From the NCBI GenBank assembly GCA_002011215.1, contig MTML01000082.1:1-64000 (forward strand): a stretch of DNA of 64,000 nt, in the 5' to 3' direction. Positions 27,769 to 37,312 of this stretch are shown here, one piece after another. Made by a program: the position numbers and the translations under genes. Source of the DNA: Archaeoglobus sp. JdFR-24. Its GTDB lineage: Archaea > Halobacteriota > Archaeoglobi > Archaeoglobales > Archaeoglobaceae. Positions within the stretch are counted from its first letter, which is position 1, and each line of letters begins with the position of its first letter. The notes beneath the pieces are model-generated. The model searched no databases and was not told the origin of the DNA. It worked only from the letters and a program-made list of their open reading frames with translations.

Positions 27769-29017
27769 GGTCAGAGGGTTAAAGCTCGTCCTGGGTAGCT
27801 CTGAAGTGCTAAGAAATCTTAATTTTAAACTTGAAAGGGGAGAAACTGTCGGGTTGCTTGGCCCAAATGGAAGTGGCAAAAGCACATTGCTGAGGGCGAT
27901 CTTTGGAGTTCTCAAACCGGTTGAAGGGGTTATTTATGTTGATGGTAAAAATATTTCTGAACTGAATATACGAGAGATTGCAAGAAAAATGGGTTATCTG
28001 CCTCAGGAAAGTGCTGAAAGCAGACTGACGGTTAGAGATGTTGTTTTGCTGGGAAGAACACCATATATTGACAGCCTGAAAATCAAACCGGTTGATATCA
28101 AAATCGCAGAAGAGGCTCTCGAAGCTGTTGGTCTTTCAGGATTCGAAGACAGAAAATTTTCTGAACTCAGTGGTGGAGAGAAGCAGAAAGTTCTTCTGGC
28201 CAGGGTTTTCGCACAAAAGAGCGAAATTCTTCTGCTGGATGAACCAACATCTCATCTTGACATCTCCTCTCAGATTGAAATAATGAGCCTGATAAAAAAG
28301 AGGATCAAAGATTATGGTTCGGCAATTATTGCTATACACGACATAAATCTTGCCTCAGCTTACTGCGATAAACTGCTTCTGATCAAGAGAGGCAGAATCG
28401 TGAAGGCTGGAGTACCAGAAGCCGTAATAACGAGGGAGAGTATAAGGGATGTTTTTGGAGCTGATGTTGAGGTAAAAAACTTTGGTGGACGTATCCACAT
28501 CGTTCCTGCTGCCAGAAGATCTGCTATTTCAAACATAAGAGTCCACATAATATGTGGAGGCGGGAGTGGAAACAACGTCATCAGGAATCTATGGGAGAAG
28601 GGATTCATGATTTCAGCAGGGGTATTGAACGTCCTCGACTCTGACTGGGTTACAGTGACTGAATTGAAGGGAGATGTTATTGATGAACCTCCATTTTCCA
28701 AGATAAGCGAGAAATCCCATTCAGAAAATCTTGAAATGATCAAAAAAAGTGATTTTGTAATTTTGACGAATCTGAGTGTTGGTGAAGGGAATTTAAAAAA
28801 CTTAGAGGCTGCTTTAGCAGCTGCTGAATCTGAAAAACTTTTCATACTTGAAAAAGATGATTTTGATAGTAGAAATTTTGCCGGGGAAAGAGCAAAAAGA
28901 CTGTATGAAAAAATACTGAATCTGACACAAGAAAACAGGAGGTTTAATAACGAAACTGAGCTGATTAGAGCAATCGAGGTACTCCTATCCGATAAACGAT
29001 TTACCGATGCTTCTTAG
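27758..29017 (+). CDS. BtuD-type ABC ATPase with a C-terminal extra domain
   Basis: 419 residues. Residues 1-250 are a FepC/BtuD ATPase with Walker A GPNGSGKST, signature LSGGEKQKV and Walker B ILLLDEPTSHLD. Residues 260-419 form a further domain beginning RVHIICGGGSGNNVI, with a nucleotide-binding-like glycine run and alternating strands and helices (WVTVTE, FVILTNLSVG). Canonical BtuD is about 250 residues, so this is a fusion, seen in some archaeal cobalamin transporters. Its role is unknown; cobamide salvage or regulation is a guess. Confidence 0.88.
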   Translation: MLLEVRGLKLVLGSSEVLRNLNFKLERGETVGLLGPNGSGKSTLLRAIFGVLKPVEGVIYVDGKNISELNIREIARKMGYLPQESAESRLTVRDVVLLGRTPYIDSLKIKPVDIKIAEEALEAVGLSGFEDRKFSELSGGEKQKVLLARVFAQKSEILLLDEPTSHLDISSQIEIMSLIKKRIKDYGSAIIAIHDINLASAYCDKLLLIKRGRIVKAGVPEAVITRESIRDVFGADVEVKNFGGRIHIVPAARRSAISNIRVHIICGGGSGNNVIRNLWEKGFMISAGVLNVLDSDWVTVTELKGDVIDEPPFSKISEKSHSENLEMIKKSDFVILTNLSVGEGNLKNLEAALAAAESEKLFILEKDDFDSRNFAGERAKRLYEKILNLTQENRRFNNETELIRAIEVLLSDKRFTDAS

Positions 29018-29058
29018 ATTATCAAAAGATTTAACTTCTCAAAGTTATATTTAGCAAG

Positions 29059-30825
29059 GTGAGCAGAAAACCCCCACTGAGAGCAAGAGCACTTATACTA
29101 CTTTCAATACTGGTTGGTGTTGTGTCAGGCTTAGGTGCTTTCTTCTTTTACACCCTGCTCGAATTATCTACAAAAGTATTTTTAACCGGAATGGGTGGTT
29201 TTGAACCCTATCCAGCAAGTGGAGATGTTGAGGTACTGCCATGGTCATTCGATTCAACCAATATCCCACTTTTCCTGATTCCAGCAATAGGTGGACTGCT
29301 CAGCGGTATTCTGGTTTACAGATTTGCTCCCGAGGCAGAAGGACATGGAACTGATGCAGTAATCCGTTCATTCCATAGATTGAAAGGAGACATAAGGGGC
29401 AGGGTTCCAATAATCAAAACCATAGCATCAGCGATAACAATTGGTTCTGGAGGAAGTGCGGGAAGAGAGGGTCCAATAGCCCAGATTGGAGCCGGATTCG
29501 GTTCGGCCATTGGAAAGATTTTAAAACTCTCAGACAGGGATCGACGGGTACTTCTCATATGTGGTGTCGCAGGTGGGATCGGGAGCATATTCCAATCCCC
29601 TCTTGGCGGTGCTCTTTTTGGAATTGAAGTTCTCTACAAGAGAGACTATGAAGTTGAAGCACTAATTCCTGCCTTCACTTCATCGATTGTGGCTTACACT
29701 GTCTACGATGTGATACTCGGCTACACAAACCACATACCCTTTGGAACTCTGAGAATCTTCTCAGTTCCGGATCTGAGAATTCATTCACCATTGGAGATGT
29801 TTCTATATCTGTTTCTTGGCGTAATTGCAGGTGTAACAGGTCTGCTTTATATCAGATCATTCTATACCATACACGATTTGTTCAAAAAGTTAAAAATCAC
29901 TCCTTATCTCAAGCCCGCAATTGGTGGACTGATTACAGGAATCATCGGAATGCTCATCCCTGGTGTGATGGGGATGGGATATGGATATGTTCAACTTGCC
30001 ATTGACGGCAGGTTGGCCCTTAGCTTTATTTTTGCCTTCATTTTTGCGAAAATAATCGCTACATCATTTACCATAGGATCGGGTGGAAGTGGAGGTGTTT
30101 TTGCACCTTCAGTAGTTATTGGTGGAATGCTTGGGGCATTGCTCGGCCACTTCTTTAACAGCATCATTCCAGATATTGTAGTAACTCCCGAGTCTTATGT
30201 CCTCGTTGGAATGGCAGCTTTCGTTTCAGCTGCTGCAAAAACACCCATGGCTGCTATCATAATGGTCATGGAGATGTCTGGAGGCTACAATCTTCTCCCT
30301 GCACTGATGGTGTCCTCCATTGTAGCATATAAAATCACTGGAAACAATTCAATTTACAGCGAACAGGTTTCAACGAGAGTTGACAGTCCAGCACACAGAG
30401 CTGAAATGTTAATTGACGTCCTTGAAAACGTGAAGGTAAGAGATGCAATGGTTCCTGCCGATAAGGTAATATCGGTCAAACCGGGCATGAGCGTGCTGGA
30501 ACTGCTTGAACTGATCGAATCCACCGGACATCTCGGGTATCCAGTAATCAAAAATGGACATCTCATCGGAATAGTCACATTTGAAGATGTTGAAAGAGTG
30601 CCTGTTGAAAAAAGGAATGATACTAAGGTTGAGGATATTATGACAAGAGAATTAATCGTAACATATCCTGATGAAAATCTGGAAGAAGCTCTTAAAAAAC
30701 TGACTTCAAAAAATATTGGAAGACTTCCAGTTGTTTCGAGAGATAACTCATCTCTGAAAGGATTAATAACCAGATCAGACATAATGAAGGCCCATGCAAG
30801 AGAGATACTTAAAATTGGAAAATAA
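29059..30825 (+). CDS. ClC-type chloride channel/antiporter with CBS pair
   Basis: 588 residues starting at GTG. The ClC core (residues 1-440) contains selectivity motifs GSGGSAGREGP and GSGGVFAPS and the multi-helix layout of the family. Residues 455-580 are two CBS domains, which bind adenine nucleotides and gate transport. The glutamate of GREGP, the external gate, is present. Confidence 0.93.
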   Translation: MSRKPPLRARALILLSILVGVVSGLGAFFFYTLLELSTKVFLTGMGGFEPYPASGDVEVLPWSFDSTNIPLFLIPAIGGLLSGILVYRFAPEAEGHGTDAVIRSFHRLKGDIRGRVPIIKTIASAITIGSGGSAGREGPIAQIGAGFGSAIGKILKLSDRDRRVLLICGVAGGIGSIFQSPLGGALFGIEVLYKRDYEVEALIPAFTSSIVAYTVYDVILGYTNHIPFGTLRIFSVPDLRIHSPLEMFLYLFLGVIAGVTGLLYIRSFYTIHDLFKKLKITPYLKPAIGGLITGIIGMLIPGVMGMGYGYVQLAIDGRLALSFIFAFIFAKIIATSFTIGSGGSGGVFAPSVVIGGMLGALLGHFFNSIIPDIVVTPESYVLVGMAAFVSAAAKTPMAAIIMVMEMSGGYNLLPALMVSSIVAYKITGNNSIYSEQVSTRVDSPAHRAEMLIDVLENVKVRDAMVPADKVISVKPGMSVLELLELIESTGHLGYPVIKNGHLIGIVTFEDVERVPVEKRNDTKVEDIMTRELIVTYPDENLEEALKKLTSKNIGRLPVVSRDNSSLKGLITRSDIMKAHAREILKIGK

Positions 30826-30906
30826 CCATCAGGTTGCCGAATTGTAGTCCGCCCGTTTTGCGCAATCAGGGATGTGGCCATTAACCATAGTAACTCTTAA
30901 ATCTAA

Positions 30907-31455
30907 TCAATCCCTAAGCCTCAGATACATGTCGTATTCCAGATAGGGATCGACGACTTCAAAACCCATTTTCCTGTAAACATGAATCGCTCTGGCATTC
31001 GTTCTCTCTGTAACGAGCATAATTCCTCTATATCCCTTACTTCTGCAGTAATCAATTATTGTTTTCATTAATTCCTGTCCAATGCCTCTGTTCTGGGAGT
31101 CCTGGTGGACAAATATGGTAAGATCAACATCCCTTTTGTCCTCAGTTGGTACAGCCACAACATGTCCTATAATCCTGCCATCCTTCTCTGCAACCAGTGC
31201 AAAACCATTTTTAGCCAGATAATCGATCCAGTTCTCAATCGCAACCCTCGTAGTTGGTGGTAAACCGAGGCACCTTAATTCTGGACTGAAAGTCTCATAC
31301 ATTTTTATCAATTTTTCTCTGTCCTTTTCATGCTCGTATTTTCTTATAACATATATATCGCCCTGTCTATCCGTAACAACAATCTGTTTAAAATCTTCGT
31401 CATCCTGTACTGGAGTGCAGGGATTTGATGCGAATACCATGGGCTCGCCATCCAT
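30907..31455 (-). CDS. GNAT-family N-acetyltransferase
   Basis: 182 residues. The GNAT core lies in residues 35-180, with the acetyl-CoA loop QNRGIGQELM and the TNARAIHVYRKMGFEVV ending typical of the family. About 30 extra N-terminal residues precede it. The substrate cannot be deduced. Confidence 0.88.
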   Translation of the reverse strand: MDGEPMVFASNPCTPVQDDEDFKQIVVTDRQGDIYVIRKYEHEKDREKLIKMYETFSPELRCLGLPPTTRVAIENWIDYLAKNGFALVAEKDGRIIGHVVAVPTEDKRDVDLTIFVHQDSQNRGIGQELMKTIIDYCRSKGYRGIMLVTERTNARAIHVYRKMGFEVVDPYLEYDMYLRLRD

Positions 31456-31527
31456 TCGATGAGTAAGTATTTATTATTTTCTTTAGATTATTAATCGTTA
31501 ATATTGTGAAATGGTTTAAAAATCTTA

Positions 31528-32055
31528 CTAAAAGAGAATTCTTTCAGCAGACTTTCTGTAATATTCCACCTGTTCTTCACTTATGTCCGCAAGAACTATT
31601 TTTTTCAGAGAAGTTTCGCTATCGACATGCCTTTTGACTTCCTCAACCATAATCTCTGCAGCTCTGTCTTTAGGAAAGCCTCCAACACCCGTACCAAGAG
31701 CCGGGAATGCAATTGAGCTGATTCCAAGTTCTCTTGCCTTGTCTAAAGCAGCTTTCATCGCTGAACGAACCTTAACTTCATCAGTTTTGAAGTCCAGCTC
31801 CATTGTGGGTGAATGAATTACGTATTTCGCTTTCAGCCTGCCTGCCGTTGTTTCTACAGCCTCACCTATTTTAACAGGTCCTTTCAGGACTGCTTCATCC
31901 TCTATTTCTTTTCCACCTGCCCTTTTTATAGCTCCTGCAACCCCTCCACCCATGTAAAGCCTGGTGTTGGCTGCATTAACTATCGCGTCAACCTCAAGCT
32001 TTGTGATATCACCATTGTAAAACTCGATCTCAACACCACGGTATTTCAATTTCAT
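31528..32055 (-). CDS. Macrodomain ADP-ribose-binding protein
   Basis: A 175-residue stand-alone macrodomain. It shows GDITKLEVDAIVNAANTRL, the MGGGVAGAIKRAGG loop and the FPALGTGVGGFP loop that contact ADP-ribose. Archaeoglobus AF1521 is the prototype of this group, which binds ADP-ribose and removes it from proteins. Confidence 0.94.
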   Translation of the reverse strand: MKLKYRGVEIEFYNGDITKLEVDAIVNAANTRLYMGGGVAGAIKRAGGKEIEDEAVLKGPVKIGEAVETTAGRLKAKYVIHSPTMELDFKTDEVKVRSAMKAALDKARELGISSIAFPALGTGVGGFPKDRAAEIMVEEVKRHVDSETSLKKIVLADISEEQVEYYRKSAERILF

Positions 32056-32096
32056 GGATAAATATTACCCATACTCCTGAAAAAATTTTCGAGTGG

Positions 32097-32134
32097 GAAA
32101 CAAAAACATAATCTAGAAACAAAAACATAATCTA
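32097..32134 (+). repeat. Perfect 19-bp tandem duplication
   Basis: gaaacaaaaacataatcta is present twice head to tail in the 144-bp gap between the macrodomain and polymerase D genes. Confidence 0.85.
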
Positions 32135-32199
32135 TCATCCGTCTAGAAAAGAGATACTCCCTGGCCAAATACACCCAATGCCCACATAATTGTATGATA

Positions 32200-33825
32200 C
32201 TACTGATTCTCTTTATAAAATCTCAGTCTGTGGATTTTTCCACCCGGCTTGTAGATTGCAACGTTACCAGGCATTGGATTGAGATTTACCTTCTTCTGGA
32301 ATTCAGTCTGGCTCTGCCATGTAGATGAGTTCACAACCATAACACCTCTGTAAAATCCGGTGCCATAAGTATGGATGTGTCCTGTATGAAGTATGTCGGG
32401 TATTTCATCAATAACGAGAAAATCCTCTTTCTCCGGAGCTAACGGAGATCTACCACCATACATTGGAGCAAGATGTCTTCGCTTCAGTATTTCTTCCATG
32501 GCCCTTACCGGATCGGAATAGCTGAGTCTCGAAATTTTTGTTATAATGTCGTCAAAGCTCCTTCCATGGTAAATTAAGACGTTTACACCATCTACATCAA
32601 TGTATGCTGGATTGCCGACGTTTATAACATTACTGGAAAAAAGTTCAGCGAATTCTTTTGGCAGGGAGGGCTGAGGTTCAGCCTGCCTTACTGCATCGTG
32701 GTTTCCGGGAGAAAGAATAATTTTTATCCTTTTTGGAATTCTGTCAAGCTGGAATGCTGCCTCCTCATACTGCTGGTAGATATCATATATTTCAAGTTCT
32801 TTGTCCTGGTCAGGATAAATCCCGACCCCATCTACAACATCACCTGCGATAGATATGCACTTGACACTTTCAGCAAGATTCTGCATGTACTCGTTCCCTA
32901 TTTCGCAGTTCAGCCATTTAATGAAGGTGTTCCACTCTTTTTTCAAAAATGTATTGCTTCCAAAGTGAATGTCGGAGATAAACACCAGTGAAAAATCTTT
33001 TTCAATCTTTCTGCCATTTTGTGGGATATCCGGAAAAATTATTCTGTCGGCAATTATAAATCTACCCCTCAGATTTCCAGAAACGCCGATTACCTCATCG
33101 CCTAAAAGCTCAGTAGCTATTTCTTTCAGCCTTCCTGTTGCAATAACACTGATTCTTCCGCTGTTATCTTCGAGTTCTATAATGTAGTTACCGTTCACAG
33201 TTTCACGAACATCACACACAATCCCAACAATCTCGACTTTCTCACTTTTGAGCTTTGGAGCAGATTTTATAGGAACGGCACTTATTCTCCTTTTCAAAAA
33301 CTTTGATATTTTTTCGAATCTAGAATTAAAATGAACCACAAAATCGCTAATTCCACCTTCACATGTTGAATGTCCAGTAATATCTCTGATAACCCTGATA
33401 TTTAGATCTTTATCTGTTTTACCACCGGTTATGCCATCGGTTAAGGTTTTCTCAACTCCTATTCCGGATTTTCTTGTTAATTCCGAGGTGAGTTCAAATC
33501 CTGATTTCTTTTCTGATTTTGATACGACAGGGATTCTGTTATTAATCGAATTATTCACATCATATAGCGCCCCGATTTTCTTTTCTGAGTGATCTACCGG
33601 ATTCATCGACTGACCCTGGATTTTATCCAGAATTCTGCTTATTTCATCAGGAGTGACGATCAAACAACCGTCCAGCATCTTACATGCCTTTTCAATAAAC
33701 TGATCAAGCTTTAAATCGTCGATAGGTGTGTTTCTTAGAAGTTCCACAGCATGGGGGTGTATATTAAATCCATGCATTGCAAACTTTGCAACGATGAGCT
33801 TAGAGTCGATATCTTTAATTACCAT
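32200..33825 (-). CDS. polB: DNA polymerase D small subunit (DP1)
   Basis: 541 residues. A poorly conserved N-terminal third is followed by an OB-fold (about residues 195-270) and the calcineurin-like phosphodiesterase domain carrying proofreading 3'-5' exonuclease activity: FISDIHFGS, SIAGDVVDGVG, LSPGNHDAVR, YHGRSFDD and HTGHIHTYG. It pairs with the large catalytic DP2 subunit, which is not in this window. The start is 19 bases from the divergent signal peptidase start. Confidence 0.95.
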   Translation of the reverse strand: MVIKDIDSKLIVAKFAMHGFNIHPHAVELLRNTPIDDLKLDQFIEKACKMLDGCLIVTPDEISRILDKIQGQSMNPVDHSEKKIGALYDVNNSINNRIPVVSKSEKKSGFELTSELTRKSGIGVEKTLTDGITGGKTDKDLNIRVIRDITGHSTCEGGISDFVVHFNSRFEKISKFLKRRISAVPIKSAPKLKSEKVEIVGIVCDVRETVNGNYIIELEDNSGRISVIATGRLKEIATELLGDEVIGVSGNLRGRFIIADRIIFPDIPQNGRKIEKDFSLVFISDIHFGSNTFLKKEWNTFIKWLNCEIGNEYMQNLAESVKCISIAGDVVDGVGIYPDQDKELEIYDIYQQYEEAAFQLDRIPKRIKIILSPGNHDAVRQAEPQPSLPKEFAELFSSNVINVGNPAYIDVDGVNVLIYHGRSFDDIITKISRLSYSDPVRAMEEILKRRHLAPMYGGRSPLAPEKEDFLVIDEIPDILHTGHIHTYGTGFYRGVMVVNSSTWQSQTEFQKKVNLNPMPGNVAIYKPGGKIHRLRFYKENQ

Positions 33826-33844
33826 TCATCAACCTCCAGTATCT

Positions 33845-34378
33845 ATGGACATGAAATCCTCTGCCATCAGTATTGCAAAAGATATCCTTTCGACCCTTGT
33901 AATTGTGGCAGTAATAGTGGCAATAGGGATTCTTATAACTGGGACCTGGCCATTTATGGTTGCGGTAGAATCAGGGAGTATGGAGCCAAACATGCATCGT
34001 GGAGACGTTATTTTTCTTGTCAGCCCTGACAGGACGGATATCATCACTTATATTGAAGGTGCTCAGAAAGGATATAAAAGTTTTGGAGACTATGGAGATG
34101 TTATTGTCTATAAACCAAACGGTGATGATAGGAGAACTCCAATAATCCATAGAGTTATAGCCTACGTCCAGAAAGGGGAGAACATCCCCATTAAAGTTGG
34201 AAATCGCATTCTCCTTACAAAGAACATAGCACCGAATTCAGGTTACATAACTCAGGGGGATTACAATGGCGTACCTGATCAGCCATTTGTTTCTAAACCA
34301 ATCAAAAAAGAGTGGATTGTTGGTGTGGCTAAATTCAGGATACCCTATATAGGTTATTTCAGATTGCTTTTCAGTTAA
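33845..34378 (+). CDS. Archaeal type I signal peptidase
   Basis: About 177 residues from the ATG at 33845 (a second ATG lies at 33851). One membrane segment (residues 12-36) precedes the catalytic serine motif VESGSMEPNM. The second box reads PIIHRVIAYV, with His in place of the bacterial Lys, as in ER-type/archaeal peptidases. It removes signal peptides from exported proteins such as the cupredoxins in this window. A longer frame upstream overlaps the polymerase gene and is unlikely. Confidence 0.9.
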   Translation: MDMKSSAISIAKDILSTLVIVAVIVAIGILITGTWPFMVAVESGSMEPNMHRGDVIFLVSPDRTDIITYIEGAQKGYKSFGDYGDVIVYKPNGDDRRTPIIHRVIAYVQKGENIPIKVGNRILLTKNIAPNSGYITQGDYNGVPDQPFVSKPIKKEWIVGVAKFRIPYIGYFRLLFS

Positions 34379-34387
34379 CTGGAATGA

Positions 34388-34666
34388 GTGGAAATGATAG
34401 AGTATCTTATCGCCCTTATTTCTGGTCTTACAGCGGGAATCATTCTTGAAAAAATTGAAAAAAGTCCAGAAAAAAGTTTAATCTCCAAAAGTATCCATAT
34501 CACCTTGCTTTTGCTGATATTCTTTCTGGGTTTTGATATCGGAAGAAAACTGAACATTGAGGAGATTTTTCAGGTAGGCCAGCTTTCTCTGATTTTTGCA
34601 CTGATGACAATGTTTTTCAGCTATCTCGTTACAAGATTGATTTTCAAAATTAAAGGTGAGATCTGA
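34388..34666 (+). CDS. LysO-type exporter, N-terminal part (DUF340)
   Basis: 92 residues with three hydrophobic segments, starting at GTG 34388 or ATG 34394. It corresponds to the first half of LysO/YbjE (DUF340). The stop codon shares a base with the start of the gene for the second half (TGATG), so both parts are made together and probably assemble into one transporter. Confidence 0.75.
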   Translation: MEMIEYLIALISGLTAGIILEKIEKSPEKSLISKSIHITLLLLIFFLGFDIGRKLNIEEIFQVGQLSLIFALMTMFFSYLVTRLIFKIKGEI

Positions 34667-35280
34667 TGTTCGTGATTACTATTCTCCTGATACTCCTTTT
34701 TGGAATTGCCTTTGGATATCTTTCCGGAACCTTAGAGATACTGTATGACGTACACATTTTTTTGAGTGATATTTCCGGAGAGTTCGTGCAGTTTATCCTC
34801 ATATTACTCGTTTTCATAATAGGTCTCGACATGGGTCTTGCTGAATCGAGGCTGGATAAAATAAAGAAATCCTGGAAATTTGGATTTTTAATCGCGCTCG
34901 GAACCGTATCAGGTTCTCTTATGGCTGGACTCCTGCTGTCTTTCCTGACCAGTTTACCAAGTATCATCACATTATCTGTTGCTGCCGGAATGGGGTGGTA
35001 TTCACTTACAGGACCTTTTCTTGCAAAAAATTTTGGAGCGTTTGCAGGAGCTCTTGGCTTTACTGCCAACTTTATAAGGGAGGTTCTGACATTCATATTC
35101 TACCCAAAAATGGGAGATAAAATAAAAGCGATATCAATCGGTGGTGCTACGACTATGGATTCTTCACTCCCGATTATAACAAGATTCTCAAACCCGGAAA
35201 CAGGACTCATAGCATTCATACATGGGTTTTTCATTTCTATAATGGTTCCTGTGCTTCTATTCCTGCTTTCAGGGTTCTAA
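34666..35280 (+). CDS. LysO-type lysine exporter, C-terminal part (DUF340)
   Basis: 204 residues, six or so membrane segments. Typical LysO motifs are GMGWYSLTGPFLA, LGFTANFIREVLTF and IGGATTMDSSLPIITRF, the last containing residues needed for lysine export in bacteria. The protein is split from its N-terminal part, an arrangement common in archaea. Confidence 0.85.
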   Translation: MFVITILLILLFGIAFGYLSGTLEILYDVHIFLSDISGEFVQFILILLVFIIGLDMGLAESRLDKIKKSWKFGFLIALGTVSGSLMAGLLLSFLTSLPSIITLSVAAGMGWYSLTGPFLAKNFGAFAGALGFTANFIREVLTFIFYPKMGDKIKAISIGGATTMDSSLPIITRFSNPETGLIAFIHGFFISIMVPVLLFLLSGF

Positions 35281-35353
35281 AAGCGATTAAGAAATGATAA
35301 AAACGTATGATGAAAAACAAAACCGGTCAAATCAAGCCAGTTAAAAAATGAGA

Positions 35354-35761
35354 TTATTTGCCTTTGTTCCGTCTGATCCACCTGAGAATTTCTCCCTTGG
35401 GCACCGCACCAACCAGTTTATCCACAGGTTTTCCGTCTCTGAAGAATATCAGAGTTGGAATTGCAGTTATTGCATATCTGTTTGCAATATTCTGGGCTTC
35501 ATCTGTGTTAATTTTTCCAAAGACGATTTCTCCGGCATACTCCTTTGCGAGTTCATCAATCACGGGAGCCATCATTTTACACGGAGCACACCATTCTGCC
35601 CAGAAATCAACAACAGCATATTTGTTCTCCTTTAAAAAACTGTTAAAATTTGATGAGTTGAGTATTACTGGCTGTAAAATGATCTTTTCCTCCTTAGTTC
35701 CCGCCATCTTCTCCATCATCTCCTTCAACTTTTTCTGTTTAATCATCTCAAGTTCATCCAT
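35354..35761 (-). CDS. Thioredoxin
   Basis: 135 residues with a thioredoxin domain (about residues 30-130) carrying WAEWCAPCKMM and the cis-proline ITAIPTLIFF. An extra charged N-terminal helix of about 30 residues (MIKQKKLKEMMEKMAG) precedes it. A probable substrate of the ferredoxin:thioredoxin reductase encoded at 16046. Confidence 0.94.
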   Translation of the reverse strand: MDELEMIKQKKLKEMMEKMAGTKEEKIILQPVILNSSNFNSFLKENKYAVVDFWAEWCAPCKMMAPVIDELAKEYAGEIVFGKINTDEAQNIANRYAITAIPTLIFFRDGKPVDKLVGAVPKGEILRWIRRNKGK

Positions 35762-35868
35762 AGTCTTAAAGTTATCCCGTGCCTTTTGAATATTTCGGAT
35801 GTGTGCTGGAGAAATTCAGAAAAATCTTACAGATGTATATATAAATAGAATCGATCAATTGAAATAAA

Positions 35869-37224
35869 TCAACCCAGAATTTTCTTAACCTTTTCAATGC
35901 CCAGTTCAAGGAGCTCTTCTGCCCTCTTCGAGGTTTTACCTTCTGCAAAAATCCTCGCTATTGGTTCAGTTCCTGATGGTCTTACAAGAAGCCATCCATC
36001 CTCATAGTCGATTCTCGCCCCATCTGTGAAGTTTGCTTCCGGAAACTCCTCTCTCAATCCCTGAATAAGCTTACCCTTATCTCTGCATGGCACCTTAACT
36101 TTGAGAGTATAATATTCTGGAATATCCTTTACAAGCTCAGACAGGGGTTTATTTGTCTCAGCAATCAATTCGAGGACCTTTGCTGCACTCATTGCCCCAT
36201 CTCTGGTAAGCAGATGTTCAGGGAATATGAGCCCTCCATTACCCTCTCCACCAAAAACCGCTTTAATCTCTTTCATAACCTTTACGACCACAGGTGATCC
36301 AACTGCAGTATAAACTATCTCTCCTCCAGCCTGTTTAACAGCATCTTCCACACATTTAGAACTCGAAACTGGGGTGACTACTTTCCCACCACCATTTTTC
36401 TCCACATAATACTTTGCCATAAGTGCCAGCATCACATCCTCGCTTATGAAATTCCCTTTTTCATCGACAAAGGTAGCGCGATCGGCATCCCCATCATGAG
36501 CCACACCAAAAATTGCAGATATCTCTCTTACAACCTTCTTAAGAAATTCCACAGCATTTTCTACAGGTTCAGGATCTCTCTGGGGAAATCTACCATCTGG
36601 ATGGGCATTTATACTTATAACATCACAGCCAAGCTCCTTTAAAAGTTGAGGAGTTGTCACCGTTGCAGCCCCATTTCCGCAATCAACAGCAACCCTAAAC
36701 CTCTTTTCAGAAATAGTATCAACATCAATCACACTTTTGATTCCATCAATATACATCCTTATACAGTCATCACAAAACAGCTGACCGACCTTATCCCAGT
36801 TTGCAAGCTTGAAGTCCTTACTTTTATAGACTTTCTCACTTTCTTCATCCATTTCCCGTGTGAATTCGGTACCATCAGAATGCACAAATTTTATACCGTT
36901 GTATTCTCTCGGATTGTGGCTTGCGGTAACGATTACCCCTCCACTCACCAATTTCTCCTCCTTCACATAGTACTGTAGAGCTGGAGTTGGTGCCATTCCG
37001 AGATCCACAGCATCACTGCCAACGGAAGTTATTCCAGCAATCACAGCACACTTGAACATGTGTGATGAGATTCTTGCATCAGTTGCTATTGCAATTCTTC
37101 CCTTTCTCAAATAACCGATTGTTCTGCCAAGATTTAAAGCCATTTCAGCTGTAAGCTCTTCATTAGCCACACCACGAACACCATTGGTTCCAAAAAGCTC
37201 ACCCGCACCACCGATTCGAGTCAT
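35869..37224 (-). CDS. glmM: Phosphoglucosamine/phosphomannose mutase (GlmM/ManB family)
   Basis: 451 residues of the alpha-D-phosphohexomutase superfamily. It has the phosphoserine loop VTASHNPREYNG, metal loop DGDADR, sugar-binding GGEGNGG and phosphate loop RPSGTEPIARIF. It makes glucosamine-1-phosphate (or mannose-1-phosphate) for UDP-sugar and glycan synthesis. Which hexose is preferred cannot be settled by eye. Confidence 0.92.
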   Translation of the reverse strand: MTRIGGAGELFGTNGVRGVANEELTAEMALNLGRTIGYLRKGRIAIATDARISSHMFKCAVIAGITSVGSDAVDLGMAPTPALQYYVKEEKLVSGGVIVTASHNPREYNGIKFVHSDGTEFTREMDEESEKVYKSKDFKLANWDKVGQLFCDDCIRMYIDGIKSVIDVDTISEKRFRVAVDCGNGAATVTTPQLLKELGCDVISINAHPDGRFPQRDPEPVENAVEFLKKVVREISAIFGVAHDGDADRATFVDEKGNFISEDVMLALMAKYYVEKNGGGKVVTPVSSSKCVEDAVKQAGGEIVYTAVGSPVVVKVMKEIKAVFGGEGNGGLIFPEHLLTRDGAMSAAKVLELIAETNKPLSELVKDIPEYYTLKVKVPCRDKGKLIQGLREEFPEANFTDGARIDYEDGWLLVRPSGTEPIARIFAEGKTSKRAEELLELGIEKVKKILG

Positions 37225-37312
37225 AAACTAAACTGATATTGAAAGTTTAAAAATAATTCGAATCCAGATATCTTAAAAATAATTTGAATCCTCGATAACT
37301 CAAATCTCCGGA

